Assembly: GCA_903882875.1 (NCBI GenBank)
Contig: CAIRYQ010000120.1
Coordinates: 62,001-126,000 of the forward strand
From: an uncultured Spartobacteria bacterium
Lineage (GTDB): Bacteria; Verrucomicrobiota; Verrucomicrobiia; Chthoniobacterales; Chthoniobacteraceae
Reading direction: 5' to 3'
DNA: 64,000 nt
Below are positions 24,973-33,481 of the stretch, piece after piece (position 1 is the first letter of the stretch; each line of letters begins with the position of its first letter). The notes beneath the pieces were generated by a model. It was not told where the DNA came from. It made no database searches and saw only the letters and a program-made list of their open reading frames with translations. The translations under genes were made by a program, and so were the position numbers.

Positions 24973-27900
24973 TCACGGCCGCTTCTTCGTCTTCTCCGCG
25001 ATCACTCGATAGTACGTCTCCACCGCCTGCCGGTAATCGCCGGCGATGGATTCCTGCGAACCCTTCGTGAGCTGCTCCGCGAGCTTCTTCGGCAGCTTGC
25101 CCCAGTCGCCGCGCTTGAGACCGTTTGCATCCGGCAAATCTTTGGCATTCATCGCGGTGCCCTCGGCCTTTGCGCCGCCGAGCGACTTGTCGCTCTGGCT
25201 CCCGCTCAAAAGCGAGCCCGGCTGCGGCGAGGAATTCTCCGCACGGCTCTGGCGCATCGAATCCGCAGCGGCCTGCGCCGCCGCCGCCATCGCGGATTGC
25301 GAAGCGGACTGCTGCCCCGGCTGGCCTTGTTGCCCCGGTTGCCCCGGCTGATTTCCGGGCTGGCCCGGCTGGCCCGGTTGATTTCCCGCCTGCTGACCTT
25401 GCGGGCCCGGTTGTTGTCCCTGCTGCCCCGGCTGCCCCGGCTGCTGGCCCTGCTGCCCCTCGGCATTGCCAGCCTGCTGCGCGGTGGAAGGATTCAACTG
25501 CTGATCGAGCGCATCAAGAGCGCGCGCCATCGCCTGCTGCTCCGCTGGAGTGGCAGGAGCCGCAGCCTGCTGGCCTGCGGGCTGCGATGAGGGCTGCGCC
25601 GCCTGTTGTCCCGCGGGCTGACCGGAAGGCTGCGCCGCCTGCTGACCGGCCGGTTGCCCGGATGGCTGTGCGGCATTTTCACCGGCAGGCTGAGCTGCGG
25701 GCTGACCCGCGGGTTGTCCCGCAGGCTGGCCATCGGGCTGGCTGGCTGGCTGCGCATTCGCCTGCGCACCCTGCGGCGGCTGCGGCTGCGCGGGCTGGCC
25801 GTTCGCCTGATTGTTCAAAGCATTGAGTTCCGCGGCGAGCTGCGCGTTCGCCTCGCCGACCGGCGCGGCGGCCTGCGCGGCGGCCTTCGCATTGTTCAGC
25901 GCCTTCTGCGCCGCGGGAACCGCGTTGTCGGCAGTCGCTGCGATCTGCTCGCCGAGCTTCGAAAGCTGCTCGCCTGCGGGCTGGTTGCCGAGACGCTGCT
26001 CATGGCGCCCTGCACGCGCGACCTCCGAACCCGCGTCGGCGGCGTTCGCTGCGATCGGCTGCTGCTGTTTCGCGGCTTGAGCGAGCTGCGGATTTTGCTG
26101 CGCAATCGCGCCGGCTTCCTGCGCGGCCTGTTGCGCGGCGGCCTGTGCCTGACGCGCCGCCTGTGCCGCAGCCTGAGCCTGTTTCGCGGCCTCGCCAGCC
26201 TGCTGTGCGGCCTGCTGATTCGCGGGCTGCTGCGCGCCGCCCTTCGCCGCGGCCTGCTGCGCGTTTGCCTGCGCGCCTTGCGCATCGTTCGCGGCTGCAT
26301 CCGCGGCCTTCGCCGCTTCGCCCGCCTTGTTCGCCGCCTGCTGCGCGGCTTGTGCGGCCTGCTGCGCGTCACCGGTCGCCGCGGCTTTTTCCGCGGCCTG
26401 CGCGGCCTGCTGTGCATCCTGCGCGGCGGCACCGGCTTCGTTCGCGGCCTTTGCGGCCTGCTGCGCGGCCTGCGGATTTGCGGCGTTGTTCGCCTGCTGC
26501 TGCGCGGCTTGCGCGGCCTGCTGTGCGGCCTGCGCTGCCTGAGCTGCCTGCTTCGCGGCCTGCGCGGCATTGTTCGCGGCCTGCTGCGGAGTGTTGTCGG
26601 GCTTCGCGGGCTGGGCCTTCGCCAGCGCGGCGGCGTCGTTCGCGGCGGCCTGTGCGAGATTCTGCGCCTGCTTCGCGGCCTGCGCGGCCTTGTCCGCCTG
26701 CTGCGCGGCCTCGGCGGACTTCTCACCGGATTTCTGATTGTTCGCCTGCTTGTCACCGCCCTGCTGTGCGGCCTGCTGTGCATTTGCCTGCGCCTGCTTC
26801 GCATCGCCGGAAGCCTGTTCCGCCGCCTTCGCCGCTTCGCCCGCCTTGTTCGCCGCCTGTTGTGCGGCCTGTGCGGCCTGCGCGGGAGTTTTCGCCTTGG
26901 CCATCTGCTCGGCGGCCTTCCCGGCCTCCTGCGCATCTTGCGCAGCGGCGGCGGCTTCGTTCGCGGCTTTCGCGGCTTGCTGTTCGGCCTGCGGGTTGCC
27001 CGCGGCCTTTGCCTCCTGTTGCGCGATCTCGGCAGCTTTCTGCGCGGCCTGTGCGGCCTGCTCCGCCTGCTTCGCTGCCTCGGCCGCATTTTTCTGCGCG
27101 GCCTGCGCCTTTGCGGCGTCCTGCTTAGCCTGTTCGCCGACCTGCTGCGCAACCTTGTTCTCCTGCTTCGCGGCGTTCTCAAGTTTCTGTCCCGCGTCGG
27201 CGAGCGTGTCCTTCGTGATCGAACTCAGCTCCTTCTGCATCGCTGGGTTGTCCGGCAGTTTGGCCTCGAGTTCCTTGAGGAGCTGCTGCGGATCTTTCTG
27301 CGCCATCTCGGCAAGCATCTGCGCGTGGGCCTGCTGCGCGTCGAGCTGCTCCTTGATGCCGAGTTCCTTCTCCGCCTCGCGCAGCGCGGTGCGCGTGTCG
27401 TCGGCAGGCTCGCCCTTTTCCGTTTTTTCAAAGTGCTCCGCGATTTGCTTCAACGCATCGGCGAGCTTCTGCTGCTGTTCCGCAGCGCGGGCGAGATCGG
27501 CCTTCTGCTGCTCCGGTGCGCTCGCGGCGGCGTCCTGGAGCGCCTGCTCCGCGCGCGGCGGCGGATCCTTCAGCATCGCGAGCGCGTCGTCGGCATCGCG
27601 CATTTTTTCGCGCTGCTCCTTCTGCAAGATGTCCTGCTTGTTCGCCTCCGCGCGGACGAGATCCTTCAGCGTCTCGACCTTCTGGTTGAGCTGCTGCTGC
27701 TGCGCGATCTGCTTTTCCGCCTCCGCCTTCGCGTCCTCGGGATTTTTTTCCTTCGCGGTCTCGGCGCGCTTTTCGGTCTCCTTCTTCACCTCGGTCTGCT
27801 CCTTCGCGAGCGCCGCGGCGAGCTGGCTCACGGTCGGTGAAAGTTGTGCCAGCCGCTTGCGCGCGTCGGCCATCGCCTTGCGGAAAAGATCGAGCGCGAG

Positions 27901-30900
27901 CTTCACCTGCCCGGCGAGCTGCTCGGCATCCTTGCGCGCGGTCACGGGCAGGTACTCAAAATTCGCGCGCCCGCCCATCTCGCGCTCCAGCGAACGCCAC
28001 GCCTCGATCTGCTGCGCCTTCGCGAGAATCTGCCACGCATCCGTGAACACCTTTGCCAGTTCCGCATCCGCCTTCGCAGGCTTCGCCTTCGCCAGCTCAC
28101 CGGGAAACTCCCGCACCCGGCATTCCAGCCAGCGCCAGTCGCGCGGCGCGTCCGTGCGCGAGGCGAGTTCGCGCAGCTCCCACCGCTCGCTCGACGCGAG
28201 CTGCGTGAAGCCGTCCATCGTCTCCTGCAAATTGTGCCCGCTCTCCAGCACGCGGAAAATCGCGTCCATCTCGTCCAGCTTCGCGCGCATTTCCGCGGGA
28301 TCGGTGCCCGGCGCGACCGCGTGCAGCGCCTCGATCGCCGCGACCGTCTGCCGCACGTCGGACACAAACTGATTGTCCGCGTGATGGCGGATCTCCTCGA
28401 GATCGCCGTTCGTCTTGAAAAGCTCGGAGCACACTTTCCAACGCGCATCGGTGAGCATCGCGCGAGCCTCCGCGGAGAACGCCTGCTCCTTCCGGATCGG
28501 CTCCAGCGATTCCGCGAGCTTTCCCACCGCCGCATACGCGGGCCCGGACTCCAATGCGGCATCGCGCATCAGCGCCACGGGGCGCAGACCGAACTCGCGG
28601 TTCCAGTCATTGAACGCCCGTGCCGCGCCCTCAATCGTTCGGTTGAAATCCGCGAGCTTGTAGGCCGCAGTTTTCAAAAGTGCCTTCTTGTCGGTGCCCT
28701 CCTCAGACGGGAGCGACTTCACGAGCCCCTCGCGATGTTTCGCGAGAAGCTGCGCCGTGAGTTTGGAACGCTCCTTGCCGACCCCGGCGCGCGTGCCCAT
28801 CGGCGCGAGGATGTCCTCGATCACCTTCGTCTGCGAGGCCGTGACCTTCAGCCTGCTCGAAAGCGACGCCCACCGGGCCTCGTCGCTTCCCGCGGCGGAC
28901 GCCAGTTCCATCAGCCGCTTCTGCTCACGCACGAGGATCAGCCCGTTCTCTGCAAGCACCGCGGACTCCTCGGAAAGCGTGATCGCCTCCGCCAGCGACT
29001 CCGCGGATCTTGCACGGTGCGAGAGTGAGGCCGCCGATTCCACCACGGCCGACTGAGTCCTGTGCGCTCCGGGTGAAAGTGTGATCGTCCCGGCTTCCGC
29101 ACGCGCCATCTTCGCCGTATCAAATCCGATGTGCGCCAGCTCGCGTCCGAGCATCACGAGTTCCGCCGTAAGATGTCCGCCCTTCGCCTCGCGCAGCGCT
29201 GCGCCGAGCGCCGTCCACGACTCGGTGAACTTCCCGTCGAACTCCGCCGCCGCACCCGTGATCGCGACACTCGCCTGCTTCAACGCAGCCTCGTCGGCGT
29301 TCTTCACGCCACCCGTGGCCTCCATCGCCTTGCGCACCGCGGCGTGAAATTGCGACGATTGTTCCGCGAGCGTACGCACGCTCTCGTTCAGCGCGCGCAG
29401 CGAATCGAGCGCCTGCACGCGCCGCATCTCAAATCCCGACGCCGTGATCGTGACCTGCAACGGGCGCGACTCCGCCTTGCTGCCCTTCAGATCCGTCGCG
29501 ACCAGTTTCATCGTCAGCAAATCGCCCGGCTTCACACCCGCCTGGAAAAGATCCCACTTGTCCTCGATGCGCACCTGCTTGCCCGCCTTCTTCGCGAGAA
29601 CAGTTTCCTTCCAGCCGCCGGAATTGATCTTCACGAGCCGCGACACCTTCGCGAGTCCGAAATCGTCCGTCGCATTTCCGCTGATGTCCACCATCTCGTT
29701 CGCGGGAAGGATGAGATCGGTCTTCGGCTTCTCCAGTTCCACCACGGGCAGCAGATCGGGCTCGGCGCGGATTTCATTCTCCGGCGAAAACTTGTTTTCA
29801 AAACCGGTCTCCGCGCCGACCAGATGCACACGGTAGCTGCCGCTCGCGTTCATCGTGATTTTTCCCGAAAGCGATCCGTCCGCGCCAACCGTGAGCGGCA
29901 CGGTGGCGCTCGTCTTGCCCTGCTCGATGAGCAGTTCCGCGCGCTGCACTGGCTGGTTCGTCTTCAGCTTCAGCTCAACCTCCGTGCCTTCGAGCGCGGC
30001 AATCGCGCCGTCCTTCTCGGTCACGATGCGGTCCGGCAGCTCGCTGTATTTGGGAAAATGGAACGTCTTTGCGAATTCGGTCACGTAAGGCCGCTCGCGC
30101 GCATCGAGCAGGTATTTCCGAGTGAGCGCATCGCCGGCCTTGATGCGGTAACGCACGCTCGCGCGACTCACCTGCACGGTCGCCGCGAAGCGATCATTTC
30201 CGAGCGGCTCCATTTCCATCACCTGCCAGCCGCCTCCGTCCTTTCCATCGCCCATCGTCTCGATCCGTGCGCGGTTCGCGGGCTGGCCCGCGAGCAAAAT
30301 TTCCACACGCACCGTGTCACCCTGCGGCACGATGTGGTCGCCGCCCTCGGGCACCTGCACGATCACCTTCGTGCGCGACACGCGCTCGGTGTTCGCCCAC
30401 GGCGCGAGCGCGCGCAGCAGCAGCGCCTGGAGATTCCAGCCGCTCGCGATCATCATCGCCACCGCCGTCGCCCCGATCGCAAATGCCCAGCCGATCGTCC
30501 GCCGAATCAGCGACACGGGAAGCAGCGACTTCATCTCCACGCCGCCCATCCGCCGCGCGACATCCGCCTGCAACAGCGCACGAAATTGTTCCGAATCAAA
30601 CACCTCGCCCGGCGTCCGCCCGAGTTCCACGGCCGAAAGCAGATCCTCGCGAAGCCCCGGCTCCGCGTGCTCGATCAGCCGCGCGAGCTGCCGTTCGTCC
30701 GGCGCGTGCAGGAGCTGCCGCAGGCACTGCCGCCACAGCACGATCAGCGTCGCGAGATACGCCGTGCCGCTCAACGTCCAGCGCACCCACTCGGGCAGCA
30801 TCCACGTCAGATCCACCCGCGCGACCACGAGAAGCGTGAGCACCAGCGCCGCGACTGCCGCAAGCACGCCCTTGATGATGATGAGCCGCCTGCGCCGCCG

Positions 30901-30951
30901 TGCAAATGCGTTCAGTTTCTGTGAAATCAGCGGGTCGAGGTTGGCGCTCAT
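24973..30951 (-). CDS. Giant DUF4175-like membrane protein with Ala/Gln-rich repeats
   Basis: 1992 residues from ATG 30951. Two membrane helices near residues 23-43 and 57-73 and a third at about 150-171 are followed by an exported beta-rich region (about 200-520), then a long charged helical region with many Lys/Glu/Gln (about 520-1260). Residues about 1270-1640 are almost pure Ala, Gln, Lys and Asn, including an approximately 80-residue unit present twice (each with QAAKAANEA and QAANKAGEAAKAA). Then come Gln/Pro/Ala (about 1715-1830) and Gln/Gly/Pro runs, and a conserved-looking end KGSQESIAGDYRQAVETYYRVI. The N-terminal layout resembles DUF4175 proteins. A cell-envelope structural role is inferred. 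Confidence 0.8.
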   Translation of the reverse strand: MSANLDPLISQKLNAFARRRRRLIIIKGVLAAVAALVLTLLVVARVDLTWMLPEWVRWTLSGTAYLATLIVLWRQCLRQLLHAPDERQLARLIEHAEPGLREDLLSAVELGRTPGEVFDSEQFRALLQADVARRMGGVEMKSLLPVSLIRRTIGWAFAIGATAVAMMIASGWNLQALLLRALAPWANTERVSRTKVIVQVPEGGDHIVPQGDTVRVEILLAGQPANRARIETMGDGKDGGGWQVMEMEPLGNDRFAATVQVSRASVRYRIKAGDALTRKYLLDARERPYVTEFAKTFHFPKYSELPDRIVTEKDGAIAALEGTEVELKLKTNQPVQRAELLIEQGKTSATVPLTVGADGSLSGKITMNASGSYRVHLVGAETGFENKFSPENEIRAEPDLLPVVELEKPKTDLILPANEMVDISGNATDDFGLAKVSRLVKINSGGWKETVLAKKAGKQVRIEDKWDLFQAGVKPGDLLTMKLVATDLKGSKAESRPLQVTITASGFEMRRVQALDSLRALNESVRTLAEQSSQFHAAVRKAMEATGGVKNADEAALKQASVAITGAAAEFDGKFTESWTALGAALREAKGGHLTAELVMLGRELAHIGFDTAKMARAEAGTITLSPGAHRTQSAVVESAASLSHRARSAESLAEAITLSEESAVLAENGLILVREQKRLMELASAAGSDEARWASLSSRLKVTASQTKVIEDILAPMGTRAGVGKERSKLTAQLLAKHREGLVKSLPSEEGTDKKALLKTAAYKLADFNRTIEGAARAFNDWNREFGLRPVALMRDAALESGPAYAAVGKLAESLEPIRKEQAFSAEARAMLTDARWKVCSELFKTNGDLEEIRHHADNQFVSDVRQTVAAIEALHAVAPGTDPAEMRAKLDEMDAIFRVLESGHNLQETMDGFTQLASSERWELRELASRTDAPRDWRWLECRVREFPGELAKAKPAKADAELAKVFTDAWQILAKAQQIEAWRSLEREMGGRANFEYLPVTARKDAEQLAGQVKLALDLFRKAMADARKRLAQLSPTVSQLAAALAKEQTEVKKETEKRAETAKEKNPEDAKAEAEKQIAQQQQLNQKVETLKDLVRAEANKQDILQKEQREKMRDADDALAMLKDPPPRAEQALQDAAASAPEQQKADLARAAEQQQKLADALKQIAEHFEKTEKGEPADDTRTALREAEKELGIKEQLDAQQAHAQMLAEMAQKDPQQLLKELEAKLPDNPAMQKELSSITKDTLADAGQKLENAAKQENKVAQQVGEQAKQDAAKAQAAQKNAAEAAKQAEQAAQAAQKAAEIAQQEAKAAGNPQAEQQAAKAANEAAAAAQDAQEAGKAAEQMAKAKTPAQAAQAAQQAANKAGEAAKAAEQASGDAKQAQANAQQAAQQGGDKQANNQKSGEKSAEAAQQADKAAQAAKQAQNLAQAAANDAAALAKAQPAKPDNTPQQAANNAAQAAKQAAQAAQAAQQAAQAAQQQANNAANPQAAQQAAKAANEAGAAAQDAQQAAQAAEKAAATGDAQQAAQAAQQAANKAGEAAKAADAAANDAQGAQANAQQAAAKGGAQQPANQQAAQQAGEAAKQAQAAAQAARQAQAAAQQAAQEAGAIAQQNPQLAQAAKQQQPIAANAADAGSEVARAGRHEQRLGNQPAGEQLSKLGEQIAATADNAVPAAQKALNNAKAAAQAAAPVGEANAQLAAELNALNNQANGQPAQPQPPQGAQANAQPASQPDGQPAGQPAGQPAAQPAGENAAQPSGQPAGQQAAQPSGQPAGQQAAQPSSQPAGQQAAAPATPAEQQAMARALDALDQQLNPSTAQQAGNAEGQQGQQPGQPGQQGQQPGPQGQQAGNQPGQPGQPGNQPGQPGQQGQPGQQSASQSAMAAAAQAAADSMRQSRAENSSPQPGSLLSGSQSDKSLGGAKAEGTAMNAKDLPDANGLKRGDWGKLPKKLAEQLTKGSQESIAGDYRQAVETYYRVIAEKTKKRP

Positions 30952-31286
30952 AATTGGGTCGGGGTCAGCGAATCGTATCGCAGGACTACCCGCTGGCCAG
31001 CCTGCACTTTGGCAGTCATGCAGGAAAAACCACGCTCGTCCGGCTGTTTGCAAAAAACCGCGTGAGGCAGACGGCGGTGGATTAAATCGTTCGCGCCGGA
31101 CTCGACCGGGATTTTCAAGCCGAGCGATGACCGTCCGAGAGCAATCCCGCGCAGCCCAGCTCGCCGCAGGCGGGAAATGAGATCACCTGCACCATTTACA
31201 TTGCCCGGCCTCGCGCGCACGGTGCGCCGCCATTCGGAGAAACCAACGTGCCGGAGGCGAGCCAACCCGCAGAAGAAAACAAAACC

Positions 31287-31415
31287 ATGGGCGACAAATC
31301 CCCGAAAGCCAACCAGAAGAAATCCTCCCAGAAACAGGCGCAGCAGAGCAGTGCCGACAAGCAGAAACAGCAGGCCCTCGACGCGAAATTGGCCGCCGCC
31401 AAGAAGAAAAAATAA
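31287..31415 (+). CDS. 42-residue basic MGDKSPK-type protein
   Basis: Starts ATG 31287 and ends TAA 31415. MGDKSPKANQKKSSQKQ opens a peptide made almost only of Lys, Gln, Ala and Ser, ending AKKKK. Short proteins with this start are found widely in Verrucomicrobia (recalled from family knowledge) and have no assigned function; the composition suggests a disordered nucleic-acid-binding peptide. It stands alone on the plus strand in a gap between two large genes. Confidence 0.65.
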   Translation: MGDKSPKANQKKSSQKQAQQSSADKQKQQALDAKLAAAKKKK

Positions 31416-31786
31416 CCGGCCGCCGCAGCCGCCCCCGACACGATCGCAGGTCACGCAGGCTCGCAGCCCCATCGGTGCAGGCGTGATTTTTCGCGGAAAT
31501 TTCAGGCTGATCGCTGTTGATTTTCTAGCTCATGCTCGTCCCGCTCGATCAGGAATTTGAAGGGACGGACGTGCAATGAAAACACATACGGAAGGCCGCG
31601 CGGCGCTCCGAATCCTGTCGGCTGCCGACATGAGGCGCCGCCGCGCCAACCGCGAATCACTATCGCCTCGCCTTTCGCGCGCCGCTCCCCATCATCCCGT
31701 CCCGCCATGAAGAGCCGGACAGCCAATCTCGCACGCATCGCTTCCCCGGAAACGGCCCCGCGCGCCCGCCGGAAATTGCCCCCCTC
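31416..31786. other. Gap without recognised gene
   Basis: 371 bp between the small basic protein and the SLOG-SLATT gene. Short open frames occur but have no start context, conserved motif or coupling. A promoter for the plus-strand genes that follow probably lies here, but no box is clear enough to mark. Confidence 0.5.
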
Positions 31787-33418
31787 ATGAGCCACGGCCA
31801 TTCCACGGAGGCACCCGCTTCGCCGCTTGTCGTCCAGGTCGGCTTCGCGGGTTCGCGGAGGCTTCTCGATCGCGCGGCATGTCCCGGCTTCGACGAAGCG
31901 AGCCTGCACAAGCAGATCGAGGATCACTTTGTCGCGACACTTGAGAGGCTTCCCGAAACGCTCGGCCTTACTGCGCATCACTTCCTCTGCGGCGTCTCCC
32001 AGATCGCCATCGGCGGAGACACGCTCTTCAGCCGCGCGTGTGCGCGTCTCGGCATCGCGCAACGCGTATTCCTCCCGCAGCACCGCGACGGGTACCTAAC
32101 CGCGAGCGGTGAAAATGAAGAGCCTGACTTCACTCCGGCACAGGCGACGGTCGCGCGGGAACTGCTCGCAGGCGATCACATCATCGAGTCCCGCGTCGTC
32201 AGCGACTCGATGGAAAGGGAAGCGCAGTTCGAGGATGTGAATCTCGAAATCGTCCGCGTGAGCGACATCGTGATCGCCCTGCGCCGCGAAGATGCCGGCG
32301 GCAAGCCCGGCGGCACCGGCCACCTGATCGAACGGGCGCTCGTCCGGAAAAAGGTCGTGCTCGAAATCATCGTCTCCGTCCGCGAGGGCCGCGTCCATTT
32401 TCGCAACGACTGGCATCCCGTCCACCCGCACACCGAGCCCGGAGGCAGGCCGCCCTTCGAGGCGCCCGGCGTTCCGCCGGTCATCAGCCGCTTCGAGCAC
32501 TCCGGCGAGATGGCATACGCTGCGAAGCTCAGGCAATTCACCGGCGCGGTGGCCAAGAAGAAGCGCGCATACTTCCGGTTCGCCGCGCTCGCCATCATCG
32601 GCACGCACGTCCTCGCCACGATTTGCGCCGCCGCGATCACCATCTTCCACGATGACCTGCACGATGTTCTCGCACGGCTGCTCGGCATCGAACTGCTCCT
32701 GCTCGGCTCGGGTCTTTTCGTCCACTGGAACCTGCACCATTCCGCCGCCGCGGAGCGATGGGCCACCGCGCGGCTCATTTCGGAAATCACCCGCTCCGTC
32801 ATGGCGCTCTCCGGTGTGCGCGGCTACCTCGGCCATCTTTTCCAGCCCCACTTGCCGGAAAGCCTCCGCCACGTTTTGCGGACGCTGAACGTCTTTCATC
32901 TCAAGGCCACGCGAAGCCTGCCCGCCGAATCGTGGGCCGAACGGCGCGCATCCTACGTCGTCTCGCGCCTCGACGATCCACAGAACGGCCAGATTCCGTA
33001 TTACACGCGCAGGCAGCGGAGCGCGCACTTCTGGCTGCTCATGAGCCGCGTCGGATTTTACCTCGGGAGCGGTCTCACGATCCTCGGCACCGTGGCGAAG
33101 CTCCTCCTCGGCTTTCACATTCACATCCTCGCGTTTCTCCATCTCGAAGACACCGCCTTGGAGCACGGACTTGGATTCTTCGGCATCGTGCTCCCTGTGC
33201 TCGCCGTGGCCGCCCTCTCGCTTGCCGCATCCTTCGACATCGAGGCCCGTGAGCACACTTACACGGAGATGCGCGAGGCATTGGAACGCCAGCGCGAGTT
33301 TCTGCTCGCCGCCATTTCCCAGCGGGAGTTCGAGGTGCTCGCGATGCAGACGGAGACGCGCCTCGTCGGTGAAAATGCGCGCTGGTTCGCGCGCCGCTTT
33401 TTCACCGGCGTCAGCTAG
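31787..33418 (+). CDS. SLOG-domain protein fused to SLATT-like membrane effector
   Basis: 543 residues. Residues about 15-215 look like a SLOG (DprA/LOG-related) nucleotide-sensing Rossmann domain: VGFAGSRRLL, QIAIGGDTLFSRACARLGI (where relatives have GADtla...A...Gi), and VSDIVIALR with GGTGHLIERAL. The C-terminal half has four hydrophobic segments (near 265, 300, 430 and 465); between them AERWATARLISEI and at the end a long amphipathic helix, as in SLATT/DUF4231 effectors. SLOG-SLATT proteins are proposed by comparative genomics to sense a nucleotide signal and disturb the membrane. No nucleotidyltransferase is adjacent. The next gene, 63 bp downstream, is a DUF4062-TPR protein. Confidence 0.68.
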   Translation: MSHGHSTEAPASPLVVQVGFAGSRRLLDRAACPGFDEASLHKQIEDHFVATLERLPETLGLTAHHFLCGVSQIAIGGDTLFSRACARLGIAQRVFLPQHRDGYLTASGENEEPDFTPAQATVARELLAGDHIIESRVVSDSMEREAQFEDVNLEIVRVSDIVIALRREDAGGKPGGTGHLIERALVRKKVVLEIIVSVREGRVHFRNDWHPVHPHTEPGGRPPFEAPGVPPVISRFEHSGEMAYAAKLRQFTGAVAKKKRAYFRFAALAIIGTHVLATICAAAITIFHDDLHDVLARLLGIELLLLGSGLFVHWNLHHSAAAERWATARLISEITRSVMALSGVRGYLGHLFQPHLPESLRHVLRTLNVFHLKATRSLPAESWAERRASYVVSRLDDPQNGQIPYYTRRQRSAHFWLLMSRVGFYLGSGLTILGTVAKLLLGFHIHILAFLHLEDTALEHGLGFFGIVLPVLAVAALSLAASFDIEAREHTYTEMREALERQREFLLAAISQREFEVLAMQTETRLVGENARWFARRFFTGVS

Positions 33419-33481
33419 CCCCGCTGTGCGCTTGCCCCGGCTTGCCAACACCGCACGGCCCGGCGCACACTGCGCGACGGA

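Noticed and set aside
25606-27840. Long plus-strand frames rich in Arg, Leu, Cys or Ala
   Set aside because: They mirror the low-complexity Ala/Gln region of the minus-strand giant gene and are not independent genes.
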